A stretch of DNA of 64,000 bases from Artemia franciscana (GCF_032884065.1 NC_088865.1:48996176-49060175), one strand, 5' to 3'; counted from the first letter of the stretch, positions 44,411 through 57,013 are shown. Numbers and translations: made by a program. The notes: a model not told the origin generated them from the letters alone.

Positions 44411-44857
44411 ATGTCTCCGGGTTTAATTCACAGCCTACGCAATAAAATACCAGAAAAAGGGCTACAAATGGATCCGGGTTTAATTCACAGCCTTCGCAAT
44501 AAAATATCAGAAAAAGGGCTACAAATGTCTCCGGGTTTAATTCACAGCCTACGCAATAAAATACCAGAAAAAGGGCTACAAATGGATCCGGGTTTAATTC
44601 ACAGCCTTCGCAATAAAATATCAGAAAAAGGGCTACAAATGTCTCCGGGTTTAATTCACAGCCTACGCAATAAAATACCAGAAAAAGGGCTACAAATGTC
44701 TCCGGGTTTAATTCACAGCCTACGCAATAAAATACCAGAAAAGGGGCTACAAATGTCTATGGGTTTAATTCACAGCCTACCCAAACTTTTTTCCATTCTA
44801 ACGATCTATGATGATCTATCCATGGTCAGTCAGCGAAGGTTTTTTGTTAACCATTAA
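44411..44857 (+). repeat. 57-bp tandem array that stays open as a 19-residue repeat
   Basis: Seven units from 44411, each 57 bases; six are complete and the seventh leaves the consensus after CTAC. The + frame encodes M(S/D)PGLIHSLRNKI(P/S)EKGLQ repeated, for a 148-codon frame starting ATG. Units 2 and 4 share both DPG and ISEKG variants, so units 1-2 and 3-4 form a 114-bp dimer. A further unit and a half lies at 43585-43657. There is no signal peptide or known domain. It may be coding or a satellite whose length happens to be a multiple of three. Confidence 0.75.
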
Positions 44858-44970
44858 AGAGGTTTAAATTGAATCTGTTCATTTACAGCGAGATTTATTT
44901 AGCATTTTAATTTTGGCTAGCACTGGATCTATTCATGATAAATAAAAAAAAAACTGTTTTTTAATAAAAC

Positions 44971-46560
44971 GTTTTTTTTTTCAACTGAAAGAAAGTAGCA
45001 ACATAAAAACTTAAAACGAACAGAAATTTTACTTTCATGAAGGGGGCTGCCCTGTCCTCAATATCGCGCTCTTTACGTTAGAGTTTTTATGACATTTAAA
45101 AAAAGACAAAACTTAAGCGTAAAGAGCGAGGTATTAAGGAGAGGGCATTCCTCCTCATGTAAGCAACAATTTCGTTGTAAGTTTATATGTTGCTCCTTGC
45201 TATTAGCTAAAAAAGACTTGGTTTTTTATTGTTTAATTTTGACCGTTTTTTAATAATGCTGGGAAATCTCCTCAGTGGAAAACTCCTTCTTCCCATGGAG
45301 AATCTCCCAATGGAAAGTTAGTCCCACGTAAAATACCTGAGCCAGAATTTCATTCTGGCTCAGAATTTCCCCCCCCCCAAAAACTTCTTGCAGACAGTTC
45401 CAGGTGACAATTTTTCTTAGCACACTTTCATCTGAAAAGATTGTTTTTAAAATCATGCCGGAAATCCCCTCCTCCTTGGCAAAGTTTTCTCGCAAATGAA
45501 CCAACCCTTTGTAGAAAGTTGCTCCCGCAGAAAATTCTCTCTGGAGAATTTATCCCGTGGAAAACTCCCCCATGGCTAATTTCTCTCGTCAATAGCCCCC
45601 CTCCTATAAAAAGATACTCTAGACAACTAGAAAGTAAGACTAATAAAAAGGAATTCGCATAGGAATTCTGGCTAATTCCCCCAGTGTAAAATTTCCCCTT
45701 GTGATGTTTACCCACCGGAAATTTCCATTCCCATGGAAAATTCTCCCCGTGGGCCCCCTTCCAGCAAAAAATTCACCCCCCCGCCCGAAAAATGTATACA
45801 TACTTTCCAATAACAAATACTATGCGTAAACGTTGGGCAAATTTTATAACTTAAAGACCTCTCTCCAGGGGCTGAGGGGGGAGGGGTCTCCAAAGGCATA
45901 ACCATTGGGCCTTTTAACTATGCTGAACAAAATGGCTATCTCAAACTTTTGATCGGACGACTTTGAGGAAAAAAGGGTAGTGGGAGGAGGCTAGTTGCCC
46001 TTCAATCTTTTTGGTCACTTAAAAAAGGCCACGAGAACTTTTAATTTCCGCTCATATGGGACCTCTTCGATTTTCTAGGAGTACTGGTTCGATGCGATCA
46101 CCCCTGAAAAAAAAATAATAATAATAAAAAAATAAATAAACACCGTGATCTTTCGTCTGGCAAAAATTCTCCTTTTTGCTAATGGGAGCATGAAACTGCT
46201 ACAGTAGGTTCTCGGATATGCTGAATCTGATCTGAGATCCTGATGACCTTCAACCTTTTTACTCAAGTCAAGGCCCGTTCATTAAGGTGGTCATGTAACC
46301 TACTCAACCTCCTACTAATAACTCTTGAAAGGGTCGTCACGGATTTCAATCTCACGGAAACTGGCTGGTAGCATTCTCGAGAGAGACGAAATACTAGATG
46401 GATTGATATGATACAGCAGCATAACCTCGCCCGCAGTATCAACCAAAACTAGGTATCAACCAATTCCCTAGTACTGGAGAGGGCCACCTTGGAGAGGACT
46501 GACAGCACTGTCAATAGTTCTTTCTATAATGGCAACCCTGCTAAGCAAGAGCCTTAAGTG
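44971..46560. mobile_element. Long dispersed repeat with hairpin end
   Basis: Starts TTTTTTTTTTCAACTGAAAG, followed by the hairpin 45049-45146 (CCCTGTCCTCAATATCGCGC pairing with GCGAGGTATTAAGGAGAGGG). Then comes a degenerate GGAAAATTCTCCCC minisatellite (45260-45780). After it are CATAACCATTGGGCCTTTT, TGGCTATCTCAAACTTTTGA and AATTTCCGCTCATATGGGAC. I recall these pieces, in this order, from repeats in brine-shrimp sequence; this is recollection, not a search. No intact ORF. The 3' boundary is uncertain. Confidence 0.5.
45260..45780. repeat. Degenerate GGAAAATTCTCCC(C/A)(C/T)GTGG minisatellite
   Basis: Repeated GGAAA(A/G)(T/C)T(C/T)(T/C)CCCC words about 20-35 bases apart, with a 10-base C run at 45370. 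ORFs on both strands arise from the repeated palindrome-like word and are not genes. Confidence 0.6.
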
Positions 46561-47403
46561 AAAAGTAAATCACGCCCATAAACGGGTTTTTGATTGTTGG
46601 AAAATTTGATTTTTTTTTTCGTCCCCTAAACAGATAAAATTAAAAAAAATCTAATAAAGACACTTTATTTGGAAAAAAAAAACACAAGTCACCGGAAAAT
46701 CATTGTTCTCTTGCTATTAGAGTGGGACTAACTCACACTCCCCCTGCGTACTGCCTGATATAGTCGACAATATTAATGCACTTTAACCGACATGTATATT
46801 TATAAAAATCCCAACGTTTAATAATAAAAATCACCATGTATAAAAGTACAAGTTTTGATATATAGGAATATACTGGAGTAACGGTAAACACACAAATCTT
46901 GCAAGTGGTACAGTTTTTGACAAAAACAGAAGAAAGGCAAAGATTTGATCTTTAGTGAATCTGTTATAAAGTGGTGACCTGAAAAGGTATAGTAGGAGAC
47001 TGACTCTTCGACGAAATAGTTCTGACCGATCACTAGGCTGAAGACCCTTTATGTCTGAGTATGTCAATAAACTAAAAAAGAAAACAAATTAACGTTTGCT
47101 GTCTGCAAAGTGAAAGGGTTTAGCTCATATTAGGGCCGGCCTGGATTTACCAATAGGCCTAGGGGCGCACAATGCCAGGGTACGCAATAAACTATCACAG
47201 AGTGGTTTTATCTTAAGAAAAGCTGGACTGATGTGATTTATCGTTAAAGTGCCAGGTGCACTCCGCCACTGCGCTGCCTATTCACAGAAAAGTGATTTTA
47301 AAACAACACAGTAATTCCGTGGCCACTTGTAAACTGTCAGACGTCTCCCAAGAATAGCAGCTGAGAATTCAGTATCACCTCTTCCTTTCATTAAATAAAA
47401 AAA
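46561..47403. other. Intergenic stretch
   Basis: Nothing coding was recognised. 47130-47290 is a GC-richer block starting GGGCCGGCCTGGATTTACC that looks like a dispersed repeat fragment but has no second copy in this window. Confidence 0.35.
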
Positions 47404-47577
47404 AAGTTTTTTTTTACTGAAAGTAAGGAGCGACATTAAAACTTAAAACGAATAGAGATTATTCCATACATGAAAGGGGATGTCCCCTCCTCAACACCCC
47501 GCTTTTTTTTTAGTTTTTTATTGTTTTAAAAAGTAGAACTGTGACAAAGAGTCAAACTCTAACGTAAAGAGCAAGGT
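47404..47577. repeat. Hairpin-family repeat, loop in reversed orientation
   Basis: The left flank (TTTTTTTTTACTGAAAGTAAGGAGCGACATTAAAACTT...GTCCCCTCCTCAACA) matches 57618-57709 in the same orientation. The following segment 47511-47575 (AGTTTTTTATTGTTTTAAAAAG...AACGTAAAGAGC) matches the reverse complement of the 57714-57778 loop. Confidence 0.8.
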
Positions 47578-50050
47578 CTCTTTATTCACTGATTGCATTT
47601 GCAGATGCATATTTACATCATAGGGAGTAGACAAGGGCGTCAATTCAGGAAAATTTAGGGAGAGGGCAATGATTTTTTCTTTCTAGTTTCTTTGCAGAAA
47701 CTTAAAAGAAAAATACAGAAAAAAGATGCACCCCTCCAAATTATCTCCCCTGGAAGTAGGAGATACAGGCAAGATTTGGGAGACCAGAATTAGAAAAGGA
47801 CTCAAATAAACGCGAAAATAGGGGAATATAGAAATCTCACATTTCTGAGCATTTTAAGGCCATGATTAAGTCAACTTGATAACATAGAGCTTCAAAATTG
47901 AAGTTTGGGTAGCCTTCTGTATCTCCATTCTCTAGAGACTGTCGATTGTCAAAAACCCTTCAAATAGCACTTACTCATTGGCGGAAATAGCAGGTTAATT
48001 ATACCAGCTTGTCAATTTGGTCTCTAGGGGGATCTGAAACGATTCTTTCTGGCAAAAAACTTGCAAAAATTTCAGGTAGCTGAAAATATTCTATGGGACC
48101 GAAAACAGGAAAACAAGAAAACAAGAAAACAGGTCCTGTTCGAAAATAGGAAAATATATCGAAAAAGGGTTGCAATCACCTTACAGGTTATTGTCTTCTG
48201 CTCATGATAGTACCAATTTTGTTCTAAAAGCAATATCCTTCATAGTGTGCACTTGTGAAAAAGAGCTAGACATTTTCTAAGATTTCTAAGCAATTAGAGG
48301 AAATAGAGCAAAATCCTAGCAAACATTTTGTAGCATCTTCAAGAAGCTACGGCCTGATATTAAAAGCGGTATCTTCCGCCAATGAATACTTAAGTACTTT
48401 TTAAATATAATTTTCAATTTTAACATGGTATTTTCGAGTTCATCAGTTCACTTAATCACGGTCTTAGTCTAAATTATTCAACAAAGATTGCCTTTTTATT
48501 ATAGCTCCCTCCCTCCTCAAAAAACTCTTGCGCATACGCTTGGTGTTAGTATGGAAAATTCGGGTTCCTTGGTCCCATTTGTAACGGTGCTGCAATGATG
48601 TCTCTGTTTCCTTCCAAGGCAGACATTTCAGTCATTCAAGCTGGAAACGACATACTCCGACGCATTTGGTGATTCTTACCATTTTCAAGCTCTTTAATCG
48701 GTTTTCTGTCATGAACTGAGATTCGACACTCAATTGCTACACTCATTTTACCAATTATATAAATTAAATAAATTATTCTTACTGTTACAGTGAAAAAAAA
48801 CAAGTATTGCCAAACGGTAGATGGCGCTGAGGGTTTTTTTTTGTCTTCATTACCACCAGTTCTCACTCTTTGAAGTTTTCCATACTCTTTGGACCTACTG
48901 ACAAGTGGTAAGCATATAATTAAGATTAGTAGCAACAACTCCAAAATTTTCTCGCGATTCCAGCAATTATGCCTGTAGACGCTTTATTGAATGTGAGAAA
49001 AAACTTAGTCCGTAATTTGAGGATCAATAAGATATTAGCGAAAAAAAATTCTACTCCTATCGTTCGAAGAAAGATGCATTATAGCCAAAATCAAATACAT
49101 TCTTCATTGTTATCAAAAGCCTCAATCTTTTACCCCGGTTGGTATTTTATCTTTAGCAAATAACACTTTCAAAATAACAATCAGCAAATAACACTTTCGC
49201 GCTTTTAATTTCAAAATCTTCCACTTTATGTGACCAACAAAATTGATGAAGAAAATATTCAATTTTGACCGATTTTCACACCAACAATTGTTTGCAATTA
49301 ATGTGTTATTTTTTGTGAGAAATTTTTTGTTGTTGTTGTTGTTTATGGCTAATATATGCCAAAACGTGATGCTTTATAGAAAATTTTAGCTGTGGTGATA
49401 AACAAGTTTGGCATGACTGTTTTAAGGCACATAATTTTTATAGCATAAATTAAAAAAAGCTTGTATTGTTACATTACACGCGTCAAACCACGTTAAATAA
49501 CCTACACGCGTATTATTAACTTATTATTAGCCTAACGCGTATAAATTAACTACACGCGTTAAATAACCTAAAGTCAAATTTCATACTTTCTCTGATGGAG
49601 CGATGGGGTGGGTCCGTTAGATTGATCACTATGCCCCCGCTGGAGAATCAAGGCACCACTTTAAAATACACCTTATTTGCCCTCTTCCAATGGTAAATTG
49701 TCTGTCTTGGACATATTCTCACAACTTTCAAGAACGATATCGCATTTATGCATTTATTTGTTTTGTTTCTAATGAACCGTGATTAAGAAAAAAAAAAACA
49801 CATTTGATAAAATTCTTTATTTTAAAAGAATAATAAAAAGAATAATAATTAATAAATAATAATAAATAATAGAATAGTAAATAAATTATATAAATAATAT
49901 AAATTATATAAATAAATTATATAATAAATTATATAATGAATAATAAATAAATAATAAATAATAATAAATAATAGAATAATAATAAATAAAGAATAATAAA
50001 TAATAAATAAGAAAGAATAAAAGAATAATAAAATTCTTTATTATTCTTTT
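47578..50050. other. Intergenic stretch with repeat fragments
   Basis: 48810-48897 carries one arm of the 37020 foldback element. 49478-49559 has four ACGCGT sites in 82 bases amid TTAAATAACCTA words. 49800-50045 is almost pure AATAATAAATAAT. Frames at 48636-48944 (-) and 48969-49163 (+) show no recognised domain. Confidence 0.45.
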
Positions 50051-50724
50051 ACGGAGCAGAGTTCCTCTATTGCCAATTAGGGGCCAGAGAAAATTCCTTT
50101 CCCCATATAAGAAACCACTTTCGCTAGTCCCGCTTTTTTATACTCAAATGTGCTTTGAAGTTGTTTTGTGTATACTCGTTGACTATTTTCGTTGAACTTG
50201 GAGACAAATCCTTCGTCTAGAAGATTCTTAGAATTTTTCAAGTTTCTTGTTCATAATATCAATCATGGGCACCGCAATAGCATTGCATAAAAAGAGCGGT
50301 ACGATTTCAACTTATATTTTTTTTTCACCAGGCCACTTCGTATGCAAGATGTCGTAGACACTTCGGAGGTGGCCTATTCGATTGGAAATGGAATGTTCTA
50401 GTGCCCTTTTTAAGGTTCAAATAGATTGGAAAGCAACAAGCCCCCCTCCCACATCCTCTTCGTTCTCGCTCAACCTCCAAAGATGCCCGATGAAAATTCT
50501 AAGACAGCTATTTTGTTCAAAATAGTCGAAAGGTGCAACAGCAGTGGCTCCAAGGGCGACATGACCACACACAGTCCCTGGAACCAGGGCTGTAAATTAT
50601 ACAAGTTGTCCATTGTTTGCATATGGGTTTTGCCACTAAAAAACGAGGGAGTTGTTGATCCTAGGACTCCAAAAAGGCCAAGGGTATTAAGGTGAAAGGA
50701 AACGCTGAAGTCAAACAAACTCTG

Positions 50725-51560
50725 TTTATGCAGGCTGCCAAAGTGCGTATCCGAAATACCATCTGAACGACTGAGAGCATTAAGTTGGATCTTTCAGGGC
50801 ATATTGAACTAATCAAAAGACAATATGCGCATCCAGGTTGTTAAAAGGGTGTATCTGCAATATCTCAGGAATAGCTAAGGGTCTTCAAATGAAGCTTTCA
50901 GGTCATGTTGAGTGGAATGCAAAGCTAATAAATAAACACTATGTTCATCCAGGTTGTCAAAAGGGTGCATTCGCAATATCTTCTGAACGGCTAAGGACGT
51001 TAAGTTGACACTTTTAGGGCATATTGAGGGGGAATTTCGACTAAATCAAGACACTGTGTGCCTCTGGTTTATCAAAAGGACGTATCTACGGTATCTAAGG
51101 ATTGAATAAGGGTTTGAAGTTGCTTCTAGTATATTTTGAGGGGGTCGTTGAACTAAACCGAAAGCCACTACACACATCTATGTTTTCGAAACGGCGTATA
51201 TGAATTATGTCAGAAAAACTAAGTGGGTTAAGTTGAAACTTTAAGGGCATGTTGGATCTAAATCAAAGGACACTATGTGCGTCCATGTTGTCAAAAAGAA
51301 ATAACTACAATATCCGAAAACGGCTAAAGATATTACGTTAAATTTTTCGGGGAATGTTGAACTGAATCAACATATACTGTGAAAAGGGCGGAGCTGCGAT
51401 ATCCCACGAAGAGTTAAAGCCTTCAATTTGAAAATCCAAAGGGATGTTGAGGGGAAGAGGACGGCTGCTACAATAAATCAAAGGACACTACATGTATCCA
51501 GGTTATCAAAAGGGCGTATCTGCAATATTTCGTGACCAATTAAGAGTATCAATCTAAAAC
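50725..51560 (+). repeat. Decayed tandem array, about 8 units of ~105-120 bp
   Basis: Units share the order GTTGTCAAAAGGGCGTATCT, GCAATATC, GGCTAAGGG, TTAAGTTGAAACTTTCAGGG, CATGTTGA and CAAAGGACACTATGTGCATC. Starts are near 50736, 50841, 50958, 51075, 51187, 51290, 51390 and 51505. Units differ by 20-30%, so the array is old. No open frame persists. Confidence 0.75.
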
Positions 51561-52063
51561 TTGTATTAAAATTCGAGAGGGCTATACTTCTATCAAATTC
51601 AGATATTATAATGTTCTCAAATAGAGGATGACTTACCTGGCGCTATCTATAAGAAGAGATATAAGCCACGGAATCCAACTGTTAAGGCCAAAATATGAAG
51701 CCGAACTCAGGTGTATCATAGGCCGGAGAGCATCAAGAATCTGTAATTCAAACAAGAATCAATAATCTACTTCCTCATGCTAGCTAGGCAGGCATCCCTA
51801 ACATATAGACATGTACCCCTCCCTCATCGAACAATTTAGAAATGATGACATTAAATTCACTTTTTCTAATTTGATAGCCCCTCCTGTATCAACAATGCTG
51901 AAGCATAACCCTCACCCCTCTGGTGTCACTTCTATATACTCCAACATATATGTGCCTATAAATAAGTATATATAATCTTGGGATATTATTACTATAATTT
52001 TCCCAAAATTACGTTCTACTCCCTCTATAAGGGTCTTTCCATTACTGTTTTTTTTTCAAATAG

Positions 52064-52207
52064 ATTTCCAGTTTATGTTCCACCGTTGGAGGACAGGTAC
52101 GGAACAAAAGCATATAGAAAGCAATCAAAATTATATCAACAGGCATCTTTGACAAAAAAATTTACCAGCCCTTCAGGTGGAGTAATCGAAACGAAGGGTC
52201 TTATGTG
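52064..52207 (+). CDS. Candidate exon, unrecognised protein
   Basis: Preceded by a strong acceptor (TTTTTTTTTCAAATAG) and followed by a weak GTATAG donor. It encodes FPVYVPPLEDRYGTKAYRKQ, then SKLYQQASLTKKF and SGGVIETKGLMW, which looks like a real charged and aromatic protein segment, unlike most chance frames here. The phase would be 2 at both ends. No partner exon was found nearby. I do not recognise the family. It could also be a transposon remnant. Confidence 0.3.
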
Positions 52208-53051
52208 GTATAGTTTTTTTTAAACAGAGATTTACACTCTACAACCAAAAGCTAAGCATCGCGGAGCAATTGGTTCAATCTGATTTACAGTACATTTTCT
52301 AGTTCCCCTTCTATTGGAAGTTTTGAAGTTTTCTAAGAGGTTTTGAGTGATCCAAAATGCATTACCGTGTGTCCCATATTCTAGCTCACAGAAATAGAAG
52401 AAAATTGGAAGTTTTGACATCATAATTGTTATTTTGTATTTGAAAAATCCGATAAAAAAAACGCAATATGAAAATATCTTATCCTCAACAGCTGTTAAAA
52501 AACCCAAAATCTATTTTTACCATTTTCTGTAGAATTTACGTTGCGTATAACAGCGCTCTTTAAATCACGTGTTTCTAAAAATGCCTTGCTCAGCTGACAG
52601 AAAAATAAATTGTAAATAAGGATTTCAAATCTCTCTCGGCTACGGGTTGGAAACAAGGTAAATAAATGGATAACAAGAATAGCTTTCCAAAAATATGATT
52701 GGGAAATGCACATTGAGAGTCAATTAGCAAAAAAGAAAAGAAAAAGAGAAGGTTATGCACAGCATTAACCCACTAAAGATCAAATCTAACTAGCCCACTG
52801 AAGACGATCTAAGATGATTATATATTTTTTAAATTCTACATATCTTGGTCTATTCTCTATAATTGAAGATCTACAAGTAAAAAGCCGATAATCCCATCAA
52901 GCGCTTTGATATTCTAAGTTAAAAACGATCTATTAGAGATTTGGTAAGGTACAAAAAATATAATTGGGATCAGAATTTGGCAGAGAGGTTGCTCTTATTC
53001 CTTAAGAAAAAGACTAGATAAATAAAACATTACTTTGTTTAGACTCAATAA

Positions 53052-53310
53052 TTAAATGCTAACCTCTGCAAATGCATATTTCCCTTGCAAAATCGTTGGG
53101 GAAGAAACATCAGAAGTATTTCTGCTATCAAGCGTAATAGTTCCAGGAAATATTGTTCTTATTCGTCTTCCAGAGCGCAGGGTCAAAAAGGCATCATCAG
53201 AGGCATCAGGTCCCTCGAAAGTCTTCGCTTTTTTGGCCCGTGCATTTACTGGCCGCGTTTGAGAAAGACCAATCTTACTTTTGAATAAAGTTAATAATCG
53301 CCAAACAGTC
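53052..53310 (-). CDS. Candidate terminal exon on the - strand, unrecognised protein
   Basis: On the - strand a good acceptor (TTTGCTTCCAG) precedes 53310 and a frame of 85 codons runs to TAA at 53054-53052. It contains KSKIGLSQTRPVNARAKKAK, TFEGPDASDDAFLTLRSGRR and RTIFPGTITLDS. The base composition here is richer in G+C than the surroundings. The + strand frame over the same bases (53056-53262) is probably its shadow. No family recognised and no upstream exon located. No AATAAA was found just downstream on the - strand, which weakens the call. Confidence 0.35.
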
Positions 53311-53460
53311 CTGGAAGCAAATTTGTGTTACTTTTACAATAAACTACTAAGAAGCTGTTTTTTCCCCTGCAATATTTATCAGAATAACTAAGAAAAACGT
53401 AGAGTATAATATTAATGATTAAGTGAATGAAATCTAAAAACAGAGGAAATGGGAAATATT

Positions 53461-53595
53461 TGTCAGGTATAAAATTAATATATCAGGTATTAAAATATCA
53501 GGTATTAAAATCAGGTATTAATATCAGGTATTAAAATATTTGTCAGGTATAAAATAAAATATTTGTCAGGTATAAAAAGGTATAAAATGGTAATA
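53461..53595 (+). repeat. TCAGGTATTAAAATA microsatellite
   Basis: Irregular repetition of (TG)TCAGGTATTAAAATAT and GGTATAAAATAAAATATTTG over about 135 bases. Confidence 0.8.
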
Positions 53596-53611
53596 AAATT
53601 ATTGGACAACA

Positions 53612-53835
53612 GTTTTGTCGAATGAGTTACTGTTGAAGACACTGGGCAAAAACGCATCAAAATTTATTTAAATATATTTTGCTGGTATTATTTTAGTTCT
53701 TGCCCTTCGTAGAAACTTGATTTCTTTTTCTATATGACTTAAGATATGTGTACAAGGAGCCGATAAATTCGTCTTTTCAGGTTGAAAAACAAAAGCTTAC
53801 CCCAATGTCTTCAACAGTAACTCATTCGACAAAAC
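53612..53835. repeat. 30-bp perfect inverted repeat, 164-bp spacer
   Basis: 53612-53641 (GTTTTGTCGAATGAGTTACT plus GTTGAAGACA) and 53806-53835 are exact reverse complements. The right arm is followed by a nested palindrome GACAAAA-C-TTTTGTC. MITE-like, but no target duplication is seen. Confidence 0.8.
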
Positions 53836-55434
53836 TTTTGTCAAATGAGTTAACTTTTGGAATGTTTTGACAATTTAGACCAGGAATAAATTAAGTCCCT
53901 TTAAAATTTTGGTTATGCTCAATGGTCAAAATCTGTGTTCCTTAGGTTCAATGTGATACCATCCTGCAACACTTTAGGTTTTATAACCTAAAGGTATAGG
54001 CATATATTTTAGGCAGTGCAGCATTTAATGTTGGCAGCCCCATTCACAATCTAAGGGTTGTAGACACATTTTTTAAGGTAAAAGTGGCAGTAATGATCAG
54101 TGGCGTAACAAGGGGGGCACGGGAGTTTATCTATTTGGGCGCCATTAGGTAAACGCGTTTTTTCTTCGTTTTTTTAATCCTTAGAGGATTTGAATGCAGA
54201 AAAGCGGACATCATTTAAGAGGAGTCAAGTTGAAACTTTCAAGAAGTGTTAGAAGAGTTAAGCGGGCCTCGAATGTTGTCTTGGGGAGAGAAGCAATATT
54301 TTGGTAACAGTCTAGTCCAGTGGCTGATCCAGGTGCCCTACCCCCGTAAAGTAGTGGCATATTTCAGGGATGAGAACGCTTGCTCTGGTTGGGCTTAGGA
54401 CGAACGTTATTTTTAGAAATTGATTTTCAATAGTTGAGGTATTAATAAGTATTTGATTGTTAAGATGGTTCTTTTTCCAAACAAGTTTGAAACGAAGTTT
54501 TAGTTACTTTGTGTGGTCTCTGTTAGATTTTACTGATGACGCAAAGCGCCTAAAAGCATTTTATTAATTTTAGTTTTATCAAAAGAATCTGTCTGTATTA
54601 CCACAAAAGCCAACTAAGAGGCGAAAAATTTTGTAATAACAAAGAGGAGAAATTTAAAATCCAAACTTATATTTCAACTTATATTTCAGGTTGCCAAATT
54701 TATATTTCAAGACTGTGCTGTCAAGACAGGGCTGAAAAACTTAATATTTAACCTTTTTTTTTACCGTCAGAATTGGTTTTCGAATTTGTCATCGAGCTAT
54801 GGCACAGAGGCGAGAAATTGATATCAATACTTTTTTGGCAATCATAAAATTTGGATTTGCTTTTTTGCGAAGCGGGGTGGTTTTTACAACATTGTTGTTT
54901 TTTAGGAGATTTGTATAACAGAAATTAAAAGCATGAGAAGAGCAAATATATTATTAATTCACGTTTTGCATTTCGGTAAGCCAATGGTGGCCAATTTACT
55001 TCCCGTTTTCATCTAATTGAAGCTCTGTGTTATATGACATATCCCCTCCCCTGTCCATCCTAAAGCATTAAAATAAAGGCTCTTTAGAAATATGCGAACT
55101 TTAATAAAGGGTCATATGAGTATATACTTAAAAGTAAGTATATAAGTCGAAATACTCCTTCAAAGGTCGGAGTAATCATATAAGAAAGATAGATTTTTGA
55201 AAAAACTGTTTATAGAAGAGGGCAAATAATTAAGCTGTTATTTTTTTTTTTTATCTAGCCGGTATAGATGGGCCTCTGAATACTCAGTTTGCATCAGTGG
55301 AATGGCGTTGATTTTTTTTTTCAAACATTTACTAATGAAATGTTGAAAAAAGCGGAGTCAAACACGGAATCGGAATGTAACTACAATATTAGAATTTTTC
55401 ACCTTCTAAATGCCAACCAGTCAAAAATTATAGT
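53836..55434. other. Intergenic stretch without a gene
   Basis: AT-rich. ATCAGTGGCGTAACAAGGGG at 54098-54117 resembles the start of a dispersed repeat. Nothing coding recognised. Confidence 0.4.
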
Positions 55435-56032
55435 TATGTTTTTGCATAGAGGTTGCATATGTTTGTCCATAAAATTGTATAAACTGCTATATATACAGCT
55501 GAGGATTTTTATACGTATTTTTATACATGCCATTCCATCATATTTCCACGAATAGTTGTTTGTAAATATTTTTTTTACGGAGCAACTTTCTTACTTAATG
55601 CTGAAGCTGAGCCGAATTTGAAATTTTTATTTTGTGCTCAACAGACATATCGAGATTTACACGTTTGAATTGAATACCTAAAAATCTCAAGATTAACAAC
55701 AAAATTAATACGAAATCTACCACAGCTTGAAACTCTGTTTCTGTATAGAGGTTGCATATATTTGTCCATAAAATTGTATAAACTGCTATATATACCGTTG
55801 AGGAATTTTGTTCTTATTTTGATACATGGCATCCAATCATATTTCCACGGTTAGTTGTTTATAAATCAAATTTTTTACATCACAATTCTCTTACTTAATG
55901 CTAAATCTGAGCCGAATTTGAAATTTTTATTTTTGTGCTCAAAAGACATATCGAGATTTAAACGTTTGAACTGAATATCTGAAAATTTCAAGATTAAAAG
56001 CAAAATAATTAGAAATCAACCACAGCTTGAAA
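55435..56032 (+). repeat. Two-copy tandem duplication, ~299-bp period
   Basis: Copies begin near AGAGGTTGCATAT(G/A)(T/A)TTGTCC at 55448 and 55747. Both contain TTCTTACTTAATGCT and AGACATATCGAGATTTA, and end near CCACAGCTTGAAA(C/T). Roughly 85% similar. Small ORFs are shared between copies but carry stops. Confidence 0.85.
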
Positions 56033-57013
56033 TCCTGAGAATTTACTTATCAAATAAAAACAAAATAACAAACACATAACTAATTGTTTTTAAGGAGTAT
56101 TTCGACTCATATACTTAGCTTGAAGCGCATACCTACATGCATTTTTATTAGAGTTCATATTTCTCTGACGATTTTGGTCTTTATTCGAATATTTTAAGAT
56201 GAATAGAAGAGGAAATACTAACGTAGAACCCTAAACTGACAGGTTTCTATACTGACAGGACTAGCCATTATAAACGTTCACCAAAATATTGAGGTAGATA
56301 TCGACCGTGTAATAATTAGATATGGCGGGAGTAGAAAGAAAGAAATAGATTTTTTCTTATAAAATTGTGAATTCTGTAATTTAAGCGGAATAAGCTAAGC
56401 TGTTATGAATAGTAAAATTTTGATTAGCAAATTTTTCAGATTTTGTCGAAGTTGACTCTATTTATTAAAATACTATTTTTAAAAAGAAAGTGATTAGTTA
56501 ATGTCCTATTGCCTATACCTAAAACCCTAGTTTTAAATATCTTCTATGTATTTCTATCTCTTTATTCTACTTTTCTTGTTACACCCCTAAACGAACTAGT
56601 ATTTAATGTTTAATACATCTTTAACGAATATACAGGTTGTATCTCCATCCTCATTTCTTACTCTTCATTACTATCCAAATTACTAAGCCATGCCATAAAG
56701 TTAGGCGACACGCTAAATGATTTGACCTATACAAACAGTCATAAAGAAAGCATGACCCCGAAAAATGGTTCAAGACCTTTTTTTGACAATACATAGCTTA
56801 CCTCACTCGCTAAATTGGTCAGAAGTGCAAAGTCAAAAATTATGCAGAAAATATCACATATATATGAACAGCTTTTTACTTTTTTATGGCGGGGTGGTTT
56901 TTATAATTTACTATTTTTGTATCAATATATTCAAACCATTTTAATTTCAACAGATTTATTAGAACTTTCACACTCACCAGATTCTAGATTAAATTTACGA
57001 CCATTTCCACTAC

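Noticed and set aside
45250..45905. Several overlapping ORFs on both strands
   Set aside because: Generated by the palindrome-like GGAAAATTCTCC minisatellite.
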